A DNA stretch of 53,941 nt from Flavobacteriaceae bacterium. Its GTDB lineage: Bacteria; Bacteroidota; Bacteroidia; Flavobacteriales; Flavobacteriaceae. The DNA is taken from the NCBI GenBank assembly GCA_013215095.1, contig JABSPM010000008.1:1-53941 (forward strand), in the 5' to 3' direction. Below the pieces are notes generated by a model. The model saw only the letters and a list, made by a program, of their open reading frames with translations, had not been told where the DNA came from and ran no database searches. Shown here piece by piece: positions 14,616 through 23,325 of the stretch; position 1 is the stretch's first letter, and the number at the start of each line of letters is the position of its first letter. The position numbers and the translations under genes are program-made.

Positions 14616-16072
14616 CGCCTTTTGTTTACGTGTGTTGCTAAAATGTAATACTTTTCTGCTTGAACTGCAGGATGTTTTTTGTGTCCCCAAATTTTATCTC
14701 TTGCTTTTTTTGAACTTGCTTTTAGATTTACTATTGGCGATGGATAATCTACACCAATGGTTACACCACAAAAGGTTTGCTCCATCGCGCTCATTGTCCA
14801 AGGTTCGTGAATATAAGTTTCTGGAATAGTCTCTAATTCAGGAATCCATTTTTTAATAAATATACCATGCGGATCGTGTTCTTGTGAATTTTTCACAGGA
14901 TTATAAAGTCGTACGGTATTAATTCCTGTCGTTCCTGCTTGCATTTGAAATTGTGGATAATGAATACCAGGTTCGTAATCTAAAAATTGACGTGCTAAAT
15001 GATACACACCATCTCGCCAATCTTGATCCAGATTTAAGGTTAAAAAAGAAACAACCATTGCACGCATTCTAAAATTAATCCATCCTGTTTGGACAACAGC
15101 ACGCATGCAAGCATCTATTAATGGATAGCCCGTTTGTCCTGTTCTCCAAGCTTTAATAAATGTTTCGTTTTTTTCGTGTTCTAACAGTTCATAACCTTTG
15201 TTTATACAATGTGTTTCATAAGTACATTCTACTTCAAATTTTTGTATAAAATGACAATGCCAATGTAATCGCGTTAGCATTCCAGAAAAAGCCTTATTAT
15301 TAGCTGTTACGTTAGGATGCGTACCAACAAAATGAAATACTTGCTTGATGCTTAAATTTCCCCAAGCGAAATAAGGAGATAATCGACTACAAGCAATTCT
15401 ACTTTCTGTAGGTTTAGAAATATGCCTATGATAATTAAAGCCTCGCTTTTGAGTAAAAGAATGAAGATAACGCCACGCATTTTCTTCTCCTGCAGGTTGA
15501 AATTGTTTTGGATAGTTTTCTAATTTAGAAACTAATTCTGAAGGCAATACATATGAGTGCTCTGGTGTATTTAGTTTAGAAATTGAATAGTTGTTTTTTA
15601 TAATAGGCGAGTGCATTGTTGCTTGCCACCGCTTACTCCAAGTATCTCTATTTTTAAGACCTCTTATAATACCATCGCGTTGGCTTTCTGTCCAAGTAAT
15701 GTTATTTTCAATACAAAATTGATTGATTTGTTTATCACGTAACCAAGTCGTTTTTGTACCACTTTCTTGATAGCTAAAAAGGTGTTGTATACTATAGTTT
15801 TTATTAAGAAAAGTAAAAATATCAATAGCTTCTCCATAAAACACATCGACACAACGATTATAGTTTTTTAAGCGTTTATTAAGTGATTTTATCGAATGGT
15901 AAACAAACTGTAAATGTCTAGGACTTGTATCTGGATATTCAATAATACTGGGTTCAAAAAGATATATAATAATATACGGGATACCTGCTTGCTCCGCTTT
16001 ATGCAATGATTTATGATCTTGCAATCTAAGATCACGTTTTAACCAAACGATATTTATAGTTTCTAGATTCAA
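14612..16072 (-). CDS. Cryptochrome/deoxyribodipyrimidine photolyase, 486 aa
   Basis: Classical photolyase/cryptochrome architecture. The N-terminal alpha/beta antenna domain begins [18 protein letters not shown] (residues 6-23). The helical FAD domain carries [65 protein letters not shown] and the FAD/DNA-contact region [20 protein letters not shown]. The [10 protein letters not shown] segment corresponds to the W-Q-W-x-A-G-x-G region of other photolyases. Likely FAD-dependent repair of UV lesions, or light sensing. It overlaps the upstream FAD-binding gene and the downstream DUF2256 frame by 4 bases each (ATGA), so the cluster is one operon. Confidence 0.9.
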   Translation of the reverse strand: MNLETINIVWLKRDLRLQDHKSLHKAEQAGIPYIIIYLFEPSIIEYPDTSPRHLQFVYHSIKSLNKRLKNYNRCVDVFYGEAIDIFTFLNKNYSIQHLFSYQESGTKTTWLRDKQINQFCIENNITWTESQRDGIIRGLKNRDTWSKRWQATMHSPIIKNNYSISKLNTPEHSYVLPSELVSKLENYPKQFQPAGEENAWRYLHSFTQKRGFNYHRHISKPTESRIACSRLSPYFAWGNLSIKQVFHFVGTHPNVTANNKAFSGMLTRLHWHCHFIQKFEVECTYETHCINKGYELLEHEKNETFIKAWRTGQTGYPLIDACMRAVVQTGWINFRMRAMVVSFLTLNLDQDWRDGVYHLARQFLDYEPGIHYPQFQMQAGTTGINTVRLYNPVKNSQEHDPHGIFIKKWIPELETIPETYIHEPWTMSAMEQTFCGVTIGVDYPSPIVNLKASSKKARDKIWGHKKHPAVQAEKYYILATHVNKRR

Positions 16073-17184
16073 AATGTGATTTCCTTTTTACATTTTTTCC
16101 AAAAAGCAAAGAAAGAAGGGAAGAATCCTTTTACAGAAAACAGCCAATCTCTTTGGTCTTCAATACCTTGATAATGATTATTTAAAGGGTGTTCTTTGTA
16201 ATAGCTATTTTCTAAATTATATAAAGACTTAAGTTCATTAAATTCGCCTACGAATAGTTGAATATTTTCTATGTTTTTTGAAAGACCAATTATAAAATCA
16301 ATAGTCTTTTTAGACACTGGATATTCCTCAAAATGTGATGGTTCTAATAAGAGAATACGATTTGCTGGTAGTTCTTTTTTCCAAAGTGGGTCTAGGTTGT
16401 AGAAATTATAAATATGCGTAGGTAGTTCTTTATTAATAATTATAGGGTTTGGCTCTGGAAGCGGTGTTTTTAATTCTAATAGTTCTGAAGGTATTAATAC
16501 TTGAGGTATTGCTAAGTTTTCAAAATCATCATAAGAAACATCAAGAAAAGTATCTTTTTGATTACTATAACAGAAGTTATTAATGTTTTCTTGATTGGCA
16601 TAATATTTCTTATTTCTATTTGCTCCTGCAACCCATTGCCAGCTTAATGCATTGCTTGCCCAATCTGCGTCTAATAAATGATAGTACATCCATTTTGCGG
16701 GATGTTGCCAATGATTTTGACCAATGTTACAAGCAATAGAGGCAATGTACATTCTTAAATGATTATGAAGGTAACCTGTTTTGTAAAATCGATTAATACT
16801 AGTGTCTATTACTTTAATACCTGTATTAGCATTAGCTAAGTTTATGGAAATTCCGTTAGTTACAACAGGAGTCTGCTTATGTTCTAAATCTTGGTTTATA
16901 GCATTTCCTTTGGCAATCCAAACCTGTTGCCAATAATCTCGCCAAGCCAATTCTTGAATAAACTTTAATATAGGACTTGTATGAAAACCGCGTTTTAATA
17001 ATTTTTGATAAACAAATTTTGTAGAGATAACACCACGAGAAATATAAGGCGATAAATAGCTTACTGCACCATCTACATAATTTCTAGATTTGTCATAACC
17101 AACAGGATCTATAGTTGCTATTCTGTCTAATATAGCTTCAAATTTTGTTGGGAAGCACATTTTTTTGTTTGTATCATTTTGCAT
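16069..17184 (-). CDS. FAD-binding photolyase homologue with swapped domain order, 371 aa
   Basis: The FAD-binding helical domain of photolyases comes first: [20 protein letters not shown] (about 43-62), [15 protein letters not shown] (about 80-94), [15 protein letters not shown] (about 136-150) and [16 protein letters not shown] (about 172-187), the FAD/Trp-relay region. No antenna domain precedes it. Instead residues about 270-371 look like an alpha/beta segment ([31 protein letters not shown]) resembling part of a photolyase N-terminal domain moved to the C-terminus. This order recurs, to my memory, in flavobacterial FAD-binding-domain proteins of unknown activity. It overlaps the downstream cryptochrome gene by 4 bases and shares TAATG with the DUF2805 pseudogene upstream. 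Confidence 0.75.
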   Translation of the reverse strand: MQNDTNKKMCFPTKFEAILDRIATIDPVGYDKSRNYVDGAVSYLSPYISRGVISTKFVYQKLLKRGFHTSPILKFIQELAWRDYWQQVWIAKGNAINQDLEHKQTPVVTNGISINLANANTGIKVIDTSINRFYKTGYLHNHLRMYIASIACNIGQNHWQHPAKWMYYHLLDADWASNALSWQWVAGANRNKKYYANQENINNFCYSNQKDTFLDVSYDDFENLAIPQVLIPSELLELKTPLPEPNPIIINKELPTHIYNFYNLDPLWKKELPANRILLLEPSHFEEYPVSKKTIDFIIGLSKNIENIQLFVGEFNELKSLYNLENSYYKEHPLNNHYQGIEDQRDWLFSVKGFFPSFFAFWKKCKKEITF

Positions 17185-17456
17185 TAACGTTTGCTAATTT
17201 TATTACCAGAAATAGTGCGTTGTCTTGTGCATTTAAAACGCATAATGTCTTGGCTTCTTTTCTTTAAGTGTTTTCTGCTTACGCCACTATTTACATGTTT
17301 ATCCAACGTTTAAAAATTGATTCTTTAAGATAACCTCGCATTAATTTGATAACCTCTTTTTCGGGAATACCAAACTGAAATGTTAACGCTTCAAAAGGTG
17401 TTCTATCTTCCCAAGTCATTTCTATAATACGGTCTAATTGTCTTGTTGTTTAACAT
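17184..17456 (-). pseudogene. DUF2805/TIGR03643-family gene with two compensating frameshifts
   Basis: The ATG at 17456 directly follows the DUF2452 stop. Codons 1-5 (MLNNK) are in frame, then one extra A shifts to QLDRIIEMTWEDRTPFEA and EKEVIKLMRGYLKES up to FKRWI. One base is then missing and the reading returns to the first frame as KHVNSGVSRKHLKKRSQD and RQRTISGNKISKR, stop TAA. Total length is exactly 273 bases. The WEDRTPFEA...FGI-x-EKEVIKLMR signature is that of the DUF2805 proteins that accompany photolyases. As written no single frame encodes the protein. Either the gene is decayed or the sequence contains two indel errors. Confidence 0.8.
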
Positions 17457-17861
17457 CTAAACTACTTTTTCCCATATTTGATCTGCGTTTAAATAGAAAC
17501 TTCCAAGTGCATTAAAATTACATTCGTTTGGTGCAATAATGGACAAAAAATTCTCGCCATTATCACGCACGTACAAATGATAATGTTGACCTATTATAGG
17601 CTCAAAATTGAATTTAGCGTCGTGTATTAATCTATTATCTTCAAACTCCTGCATTAACTGCTCATATTGTTCCTTAATTTCTTTAAACCTAGTTTGAACT
17701 TTATGGTTTAGTTTATTAATGCTTCTGTTTTTCCAAGCAACAGTATCTGTAGTAGTAATAACTGGAGCGCCAACATTTGTTGCATTTGGTTTTAAGTAAG
17801 CGTCGTACTTTTTGGTTTCAGTATTATAAACGACATTATCAGGTTTCTTTTCTTTGGTCAT
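17457..17861 (-). CDS. DUF2452 domain-containing protein, 134 aa
   Basis: Small soluble protein matching the DUF2452 layout: KKPDNVVYNTETKKYDAYLK at the N-terminus, a central coiled segment (RFKEIKEQYEQLMQEF) and the C-terminal GQHYHLYVRDNGENFLSII then a LGSFYLNADQIW block. Function unknown; the family is frequent in flavobacterial photolyase/light-response clusters. One base separates its ATG from the stop of the Lacal_2735-type gene upstream, and its TAG touches the ATG of the DUF2805 pseudogene. Confidence 0.8.
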   Translation of the reverse strand: MTKEKKPDNVVYNTETKKYDAYLKPNATNVGAPVITTTDTVAWKNRSINKLNHKVQTRFKEIKEQYEQLMQEFEDNRLIHDAKFNFEPIIGQHYHLYVRDNGENFLSIIAPNECNFNALGSFYLNADQIWEKVV

Positions 17862-17862
17862 T

Positions 17863-18027
17863 TTATTTTAGCTTCTCTAATTTTTTCATAATCTCTTCAG
17901 CTTCATAAATCTTTTGATCGCTTAGTTTTCTGTTGGTTGTAGACAAACTATGTGCTTCTTTGGTTAACTTTTGATATTGATCATATAACTTGTCTTTTTC
18001 TAATTTCTTTTTAAATAATCCGAACAT
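17863..18027 (-). CDS. Lacal_2735 family protein, 54 aa
   Basis: Short helical protein starting MFGLFKKKLEKDKLYDQYQK, then LTKEAHSLSTTNRKLSDQKI and a C-terminal EAEEIMKKLEKLK. The MFGLFKKK start and the KEAHxLSTTNRKxSDQK core are diagnostic of this flavobacterial family. Amphipathic, probably coiled-coil; function unknown. It is the first recognisable gene of the photolyase operon, with the promoter presumably in 18028-18120. Confidence 0.8.
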   Translation of the reverse strand: MFGLFKKKLEKDKLYDQYQKLTKEAHSLSTTNRKLSDQKIYEAEEIMKKLEKLK

Positions 18028-18283
18028 AATAGTAAGTTTTAAGTGGAATTTCTATTAATAAAAATTTCGTATAAAGATACAAAATGTTTAACATTTAACC
18101 TTTATTGTTAAACAAAAAAAATCAATCTCTAAATGAAAATGATTTTCTGCTGTTAGCCAACCAATCATAAAGCTAGAAGTTATGATATAACTATTGTGTC
18201 AATAGCATGAATAATACCATTATAAGCATCTACGTCAGCTATAATCAGAGTTACCCATTTGCAGTTTTACTTTAAAGGCTAAA

Positions 18284-18633
18284 ATGCCAAAAAAATCCCA
18301 ACCTATACTAAAACCAACTACTTTAGGAAAACACATTCGAAGAAAACGGTTAAAACAGAACCATTCTCAAGGATATATCTATAAACTACTGAATATTAAT
18401 CACACGTATTTATCTTCTTGGGAGTTAAATCAAAAAAAATACACCCAAAACATGTAGAACTCATAAATGACTATCTTGGATACTTGCCAAATATCACTTT
18501 AAAATTAGAAAAACTTGGAACTCGCACCGAAATCTACAGAATGAAACATAACATATCAACGGAAGAATTTTGTAAGATGGGCAACATAGATATTAATGTA
18601 GTTATGAAACTTGAAACGATGCGTTTATGTTAA
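18284..18633 (+). pseudogene. XRE-type helix-turn-helix regulator with a -1-type frameshift in an A8 run
   Basis: From the ATG at 18284 the frame reads TLGKHIRRKRLKQNHSQGYI, LLNINHTYLSSWELNQKK and then goes out of frame at eight consecutive A (18432-18439), meeting a TAG soon after. The next frame continues IHPKHVELINDYLGYLPN and runs to the stop at 18633. The joined product (about 116 aa) has the HTH layout LG-x-x-I-R-x-x-R...W-E-x-N...LGY-P of XRE regulators. One added A, or slippage on the A run, would restore it. The second half alone is also open (18418-18633). Sits just upstream of, and divergent to, the photolyase operon. Confidence 0.6.
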
Positions 18634-18715
18634 CCCTTGAAAACAATAGTTCTAGACATAAAACGGCAGTTAAATCGTAAACCTACTTTTTCTTCCGAAG
18701 TTTGTTAAGAATCAT

Positions 18716-18943
18716 TTAGCTGAGGAATTTTTGTTTATCGGTTTGAGCGGGTTTAGACGTGCAATTTGTTTTTACACGATAACCTTTAATTCGGTTTTCA
18801 ACTACGCGTTCTTGAGCTGTTAATTCATTTAATTTTTCCGAGAACACTTTTGACTCTATAAAGTGTATCTTATAATGTTGTTTTTTATATTCTAGGCATA
18901 GAAGCTTCACTAATTTTTTAGTAAATATTGTTTCAGGACTCAT
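18716..18943 (-). CDS. Hypothetical protein, 75 aa, paralogous 5' end with 12481-12720
   Basis: Intact short frame starting MSPETIFTKKLVKLLCLEYK, then a basic region with RVVENRIKGYRVKTNC. The first 17 residues match the decayed gene at 12720 (14 of 17 identical); further on only loose similarity (VENRIKGYRV versus IENETYYRVF) is visible. No signal peptide or membrane segment. It lies within decaying DNA, so it may be a remnant rather than a working gene. Confidence 0.4.
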   Translation of the reverse strand: MSPETIFTKKLVKLLCLEYKKQHYKIHFIESKVFSEKLNELTAQERVVENRIKGYRVKTNCTSKPAQTDKQKFLS

Positions 18944-19025
18944 TTCATATAGCTTTTTACCTAAAAAAACTTCTATTAAATATAAAACTATTAAGACTAA
19001 TCAGTTAGCTTTTTATTAATCGAAC
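18896..19025. repeat. 131-bp direct repeat, copy B (right of photolyase cluster)
   Basis: Partner of 12672-12802: same orientation, about 94% identity. Contains the start region of the 75-aa gene and about 80 bp of upstream AT-rich sequence. Direct repeats of this length can recombine to delete the intervening cluster. Confidence 0.85.
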
Positions 19026-19137
19026 TCACGTTAATATAAACCCATTATCGTAATATACACTAGATAATAATAGTTCTAAGCCATAAACCAATACCAATAT
19101 TGCAACCTTTACAACCTAAAACAGCTAATAAAGGATA

Positions 19138-19565
19138 TTATTTTTTTATCGGACAATACAATTTCAACCCAAATGTGAATTCTATTCCTATTTTTTTGCC
19201 TTCATTTTTATAACAGGGTAAAAAATGGTCCTCATGATATGTTTCTGGAGTCAAATTCACAAAATTACCGTAGTGATTTATTCTATAATTTAAATCTGGA
19301 CTGGTATACCAGTTCAGGTCAATTCTATGGGATAGGTTGACAAACATCCCAAATTTTAGAACTAATCCAATTTTTCACCTATTATAATCCGCCTTATCAA
19401 ATTTTTGATACAAATGTTGTTCTGAAAAAAACGACTAGTTTTTAAATTTTTCACTGTAATTCAAATAAAATAATTCCAAAGAAAAATACTTTAATGTTTT
19501 CCTTTTGAAATTGATTATTTGATACCTATTTGAAAAAATAAAAGGACATAAACAATGTATTTCAT
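19138..19565 (-). pseudogene. Decayed exported/outer-membrane-type gene
   Basis: A signal-peptide-like start, MKYIVYVLLFFQIGIK, occurs at 19565 but stops at once. Several short frames follow, and the last 69 codons are open again (19347-19138), containing LNWYTSPDLNYRINHYGNF and ending KIGIEFTFGLKLYCPIKK. The alternating aromatic/polar pattern and the terminal strand resemble the end of an outer-membrane beta-barrel. Best read as a degraded gene; the family cannot be named. Confidence 0.4.
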
Positions 19566-19646
19566 AAATTTAAACTTGTGATAAATTTTGGTCTCATAGT
19601 GTTTTATGTGTCATATAGTATAAAATACAAAGAAAACAACTGCGAA

Positions 19647-20294
19647 TTATGGGGCTAATCTATCTATTTTCCAGTTAAAATCCTCTTGTAATTGATAACG
19701 AATTCTATCATGTAAACGGTTTGCTCTTCCTTGCCAAAATTCAATTTCAATAGGTTTTACAATAAATCCTCCCCAATGTTTTGGACGTTGAATAGGCTTG
19801 CCTTCTAAACTGTTTTCTAATGCCTTTAATTTATTTTCAAGTAATACTCTATTTTCAATCACAGCGCTTTGATTAGAAACGATAGCACCTAGTTGTGAGC
19901 CACGAGGTCGTGATTCAAAATAGCCATCGCTAAGATTATCAGCAATTTTTTCGGCTTTACCTTTTATTATAACTTGCTTTTCTGCTGCATGCCAAAAAAA
20001 TGAAATACAAACATTAGGATTTACTGCGATAGCCTTACACTTCTCACTATCATAATTAGTATAAAAAATAAAACCTTCATGCGTATATTTTTTTAATAAT
20101 ACTACTCTATTTTTAGGATAACCGTCCCTACCAATAGTAGCTATTGTCATTGCATTAACTTCATCTATTGTATTAGAAGTATCAACCTCTATAAACCATG
20201 TTCTAAATAGTTCCAGTGGGTTTTCTGGGATGTTTTTTTCTTCAAGTATTCCCTTTTCGTAGGACTTTCTATAGGCACTTAAATCATTATACAT
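19647..20294 (-). CDS. pdxH: Pyridoxamine 5'-phosphate oxidase, 215 aa
   Basis: FMN-dependent oxidase that converts pyridoxine/pyridoxamine 5'-phosphate to pyridoxal 5'-phosphate, the last step of the vitamin B6 salvage pathway. Full-length family match: substrate/FMN residues in DGYPKNRVVLLKKY (about 55-68), FYTNYDSEKC, SRPRGSQLGAIVSNQSAVI (about 127-145) and the C-terminal EFWQGRANRLHDR. Cytoplasmic homodimer by family. It is the last gene before the decayed region, 128 bases downstream of rnz in the same orientation. Confidence 0.96.
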   Translation of the reverse strand: MYNDLSAYRKSYEKGILEEKNIPENPLELFRTWFIEVDTSNTIDEVNAMTIATIGRDGYPKNRVVLLKKYTHEGFIFYTNYDSEKCKAIAVNPNVCISFFWHAAEKQVIIKGKAEKIADNLSDGYFESRPRGSQLGAIVSNQSAVIENRVLLENKLKALENSLEGKPIQRPKHWGGFIVKPIEIEFWQGRANRLHDRIRYQLQEDFNWKIDRLAP

Positions 20295-20422
20295 AAGTTA
20301 CAAATTAAAAGTTTTATAAATCAATATTGAGATTTCAAATTTAAAAAATGTGCTTTGAAGATTCTAAATTTATGTGGTTTTAAATTATAAAAAATAGAAA
20401 TAGCATCTTTTCTTTAACAGCT

Positions 20423-21334
20423 CTAAAAACTAAAAACTGCATTGGATTCTGCCAGCTCTATGTGTCCATTAAACACTTCCTTAGCTTCTACCCTAAAGGG
20501 CTCTAAGTCATTATACCTTGTAGAATAGTGCCCTAAAACTAATGTTCTAGCATGAGCTTGTTGTGCTATTTTTGCCGCTTGCTTTGCCGTACTATGCTTG
20601 GTTGATGACGCCAAATGCTGATGCGACTCCAAAAAAGTGGATTCATGATAAATCACATCTACATTTTTAATAATTGGGACAATAGCTTCTTTATAAGCTG
20701 TGTCGCTACAAAAGGCGTAACTCAAAGGTTTTGGACCAGGATAAGTAACCTCTTCATTTTTTATTAAAACCCCATCTTCATTTTCTACATCAAACCCTTG
20801 CTTTAACTTCCTAAAATACGCAACATCAATATTAGCATCGGTAGCTTTATTGATATCTAAACGACGTTCATTTTCTTTTTCTTTAAACAAAAACCCGTTC
20901 GTATACACCCTATGGTCTAAAGGAATTGTATAAACCTCTGTACATTCATCTTCGTAAATGAGTTCAGATACCTTTGAAGTCAGCTCATGAAAAATAAGTT
21001 TATAATTGGTCCAAGAGTCTGATAATTTCATTTGCATCGTAACAAGTGATTTAAGACCTTTAGGTGCATAAATATGTAAATCCGCTTCTCTAGTTAAGAG
21101 TCTAAATGTAGAGATTAAACCAATTAATCCAAAATAATGGTCTCCATGCAAATGAGAAATAAAAATATGTTTTATGCGCGAAAACTTTACTTTATTACGG
21201 CGTAATTGTACTTGAGTTCCTTCTCCACAATCAATTAAAAATGTACGATTCTTAATCTCTAATACTTGAGATGTTGGATGCGTATTAATTCTTGGTGTGG
21301 CACTATGACAACCTAGTATGGTAAGTTTCATCAA
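20423..21334 (-). CDS. rnz: Ribonuclease Z, 303 aa
   Basis: Metallo-beta-lactamase-fold endonuclease for tRNA 3'-end maturation. The zinc motif HxHxDH is in HIFISHLHGDHYFGLIGL (about 58-75). Further ligands are in AFCSDTAY (about 208), and HHK-type residues near LASSTKHSTAKQAAK and LGHYSTRY towards the C-terminus. The length fits the short (RNase Z-S) form. Its ATG overlaps the stop of the 110-aa gene by 4 bases, so they are translationally coupled. Confidence 0.95.
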   Translation of the reverse strand: MMKLTILGCHSATPRINTHPTSQVLEIKNRTFLIDCGEGTQVQLRRNKVKFSRIKHIFISHLHGDHYFGLIGLISTFRLLTREADLHIYAPKGLKSLVTMQMKLSDSWTNYKLIFHELTSKVSELIYEDECTEVYTIPLDHRVYTNGFLFKEKENERRLDINKATDANIDVAYFRKLKQGFDVENEDGVLIKNEEVTYPGPKPLSYAFCSDTAYKEAIVPIIKNVDVIYHESTFLESHQHLASSTKHSTAKQAAKIAQQAHARTLVLGHYSTRYNDLEPFRVEAKEVFNGHIELAESNAVFSF

Positions 21335-21663
21335 AACCCTAAATCACGTTCCATTTCTTCCATTTCAATGAGGTCATAAGCCTCTTTAAGTGTCGGTACA
21401 ATAACCAAGCTATCAGAAACATTATCTATATTCACTTGATTTGAAACGATTACAAAAGAATGATTTGCTGCTCTATGTGTATTTGACAACTGCAAAAACT
21501 CAGAAACTTGAGTTCCCAAAATTCCGTTCAAACTATTTAAAACAATCACTATATTATCATTAGCAATCTCATTATAAATTGCATTAATGCGCGCATTCAA
21601 GCTAACAAGAGTTGCTTTCTCTTGTGTAATTACACTGATATTACCATTTTTATCTACCAACAT
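21331..21663 (-). CDS. Small STAS-like protein encoded with rnz, 110 aa
   Basis: Compact alpha/beta protein: strands and helices around IVIVLNSLNGILGTQVSEFL (about 39-58) and HSFVIVSNQ, with a C-terminal LKEAYDLIEMEEMERDLGF. The pattern resembles an anti-sigma-antagonist/STAS fold without the usual phosphorylatable Ser context. The gene is consistently fused into this position in Flavobacteria in my memory, between pyrB and rnz, and databases sometimes mislabel it as ribonuclease Z. Role unknown. It is 5 bases after pyrB and overlaps rnz by 4. Confidence 0.7.
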   Translation of the reverse strand: MLVDKNGNISVITQEKATLVSLNARINAIYNEIANDNIVIVLNSLNGILGTQVSEFLQLSNTHRAANHSFVIVSNQVNIDNVSDSLVIVPTLKEAYDLIEMEEMERDLGF

Positions 21664-21668
21664 ATACT

Positions 21669-22598
21669 TTATTGTTTTATCTTCGAAGCTAATAAATAAA
21701 TTACAGCCATCCTAACAGCTACTCCATTTTCTACCTGATTAAGAATAATAGATTGCTTAGAATCTGCAACTTCGCTTGTAATTTCAACACCTCGATTAAT
21801 AGGTCCTGGATGCATTATAATAATCTCCTTATCTAAAGTGTCTAATAAGGCTTTCGTCACTCCAAACTGTTGAGAATACTCTCGTGTTGAAGGAAAATAG
21901 CTGATATCCATACGTTCATTTTGGACTCTCAGCATGTTAGCTACATCACACCATTTCAATGCTTTACGTAAATTTGTTTCAACTTTTACACCGAGTTCTT
22001 TTATGTACTTTGGAATTAAGGTTTTTGGCCCACATACCATAACATTTGCACCTTGCAACTGCAATGCAAAAATATTAGATAAAGCTACACGACTATGTAA
22101 AATATCTCCAACAATAACAACATTCTTACCTGCTACATCTCCTAGGCGTTCTCTAATAGAATAAGAATCTAATAGCGCTTGCGTTGGATGTTCATGAGCG
22201 CCGTCTCCGGCATTGATAATGCTTGCATTGACATGCTTAGATAGAAAAACGCCTGCACCTGGATTGGGATGACGCATGACTACCATATCTACCTTCATAG
22301 ATAGTATATTATTTACGGTATCTACTAAAGTCTCTCCTTTTTTTACCGAAGATTGTCCTGCCGAAAAATTAATAACATCCGCAGATAGGCGTTTTTCAGC
22401 GAGTTCGAACGATAACTTTGTACGTGTAGAATTTTCAAAAAACAAATTAGCAATAGTAACATCTCTTAAAGAAGGTACCTTTTTAATTGGTCTATTTATA
22501 ACCTCTTTAAAATGATCTGCAGTTTCAAATATAAGCTGTATATCCTCTTCTTTAAGATACTTTATTCCTAACAAGTGATTAACACTTAATTCACTCAT
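21669..22598 (-). CDS. pyrB: Aspartate carbamoyltransferase catalytic subunit, 309 aa
   Basis: Catalyses carbamoyl phosphate plus aspartate to N-carbamoylaspartate, the committed step of pyrimidine synthesis. Motifs: carbamoyl-phosphate loop FFENSTRTKLSFELAEKRL (about 53-71), GDGAHEHPTQALLD (about 131-144), aspartate-binding region around RVQNERMDIS and MHPGPINRGVEI (about 260-271). Length is normal. No pyrI regulatory gene is present in the window, as usual in this phylum. It lies 5 bases downstream of pyrR, forming a pyrR-pyrB-(110 aa)-rnz transcription unit. Confidence 0.97.
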   Translation of the reverse strand: MSELSVNHLLGIKYLKEEDIQLIFETADHFKEVINRPIKKVPSLRDVTIANLFFENSTRTKLSFELAEKRLSADVINFSAGQSSVKKGETLVDTVNNILSMKVDMVVMRHPNPGAGVFLSKHVNASIINAGDGAHEHPTQALLDSYSIRERLGDVAGKNVVIVGDILHSRVALSNIFALQLQGANVMVCGPKTLIPKYIKELGVKVETNLRKALKWCDVANMLRVQNERMDISYFPSTREYSQQFGVTKALLDTLDKEIIIMHPGPINRGVEITSEVADSKQSIILNQVENGVAVRMAVIYLLASKIKQ

Positions 22599-22603
22599 AT
22601 CTC

Positions 22604-23143
22604 TTATGTATTTATTAAATAAACTGAATCTTCTCCGTCATTTTCTTTCCAGTTCACTTTTACTTTTTCGTTATTAATAGCGTCCACCTGACGTCCCCTA
22701 TAATCGGGTTGTATGGGCAAATGTCTACTAAAACGCCTATCAATTAATGTTAATAATTCAATCTCATTTGGTCGCCCAAAAGACTGAATTGCTGTTAAGG
22801 CTGCTCTTATACTACGGCCTGTGTATAAGACATCATCAATAAACACCACATGTTTTCCTTCAACTATAAAATTTATATTGGTAGTATTTGCTTCTAAAGG
22901 CTTCTCTCCTCGTCTAAAATCATCTCTAAAGAAAGTAATATCTAGATGACCCAATATGACATTCTTAATATTATAATCTTTTTTTAAAATCGCTGAAAGA
23001 CGGTTTGCTAAAAATTTTCCTCTAGGTTGAATTCCTACTAAAACTGTATTATTAAAATCATGATGATTTTCAATAAGCTGACAAGCCAATCGATGAAGAA
23101 TGATGTTTACCTCTTTATGATTAAGTAAAACTTTTTGACTCAT
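22604..23143 (-). CDS. pyrR: PyrR, uracil phosphoribosyltransferase / pyr regulator, 179 aa
   Basis: Type I phosphoribosyltransferase of the PyrR family. PRPP-binding motif HVVFIDDVLYTGRSIRAAL at about 95-113, GIQPRGKFLANRL at about 37-49, and the C-terminal DRRFSRHLPIQPDYRG loop. In Gram-positive bacteria PyrR binds pyr mRNA to control attenuation. Here the predicted promoter (23169-23176) leaves only about 20 bases of leader, with no attenuator, so the enzyme activity may be the main role in this organism. First gene of the pyr unit. Confidence 0.93.
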   Translation of the reverse strand: MSQKVLLNHKEVNIILHRLACQLIENHHDFNNTVLVGIQPRGKFLANRLSAILKKDYNIKNVILGHLDITFFRDDFRRGEKPLEANTTNINFIVEGKHVVFIDDVLYTGRSIRAALTAIQSFGRPNEIELLTLIDRRFSRHLPIQPDYRGRQVDAINNEKVKVNWKENDGEDSVYLINT

Positions 23144-23168
23144 ATAATATCCAAACGTATTTGGAAAG

Positions 23169-23176
23169 CAAAGTTA
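23169..23176 (-). promoter_or_regulatory. -7 promoter box of the pyrR operon
   Basis: Reading on the minus strand, TAACTTTG matches TAnnTTTG. Transcription would start about 7 bases downstream (about 23163), giving a leader near 20 bases before the pyrR ATG. Confidence 0.55.
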
Positions 23177-23260
23177 CAGCAAATTTTTGAACCATATTAG
23201 TTTTTTTTTTTCAATGGTTAAATTGACTCTTACAAATGATCTAACATAGGTATTATACAT

Positions 23261-23288
23261 AAAAAAACCTCTCGAAAATCGAGAGGTT
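23261..23288 (-). terminator. Rho-independent terminator of the T9SS gene
   Basis: Perfect stem AACCTCTCGA / TCGAGAGGTT with an AAA loop (23266-23288). On the minus strand the stem is followed by a T7 run (23261-23267). It lies 38 bases after the stop of the 1172-aa gene and separates it from pyrR. Confidence 0.85.
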
Positions 23289-23325
23289 ATAACTTTCTTG
23301 TTAATTTTAACCTGTTAATTTTAAT

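Noticed and set aside
21331-21663. Calling the 110-aa protein a ribonuclease Z
   Set aside because: It has no metal-binding HxHxDH motif; the real rnz is the next gene.
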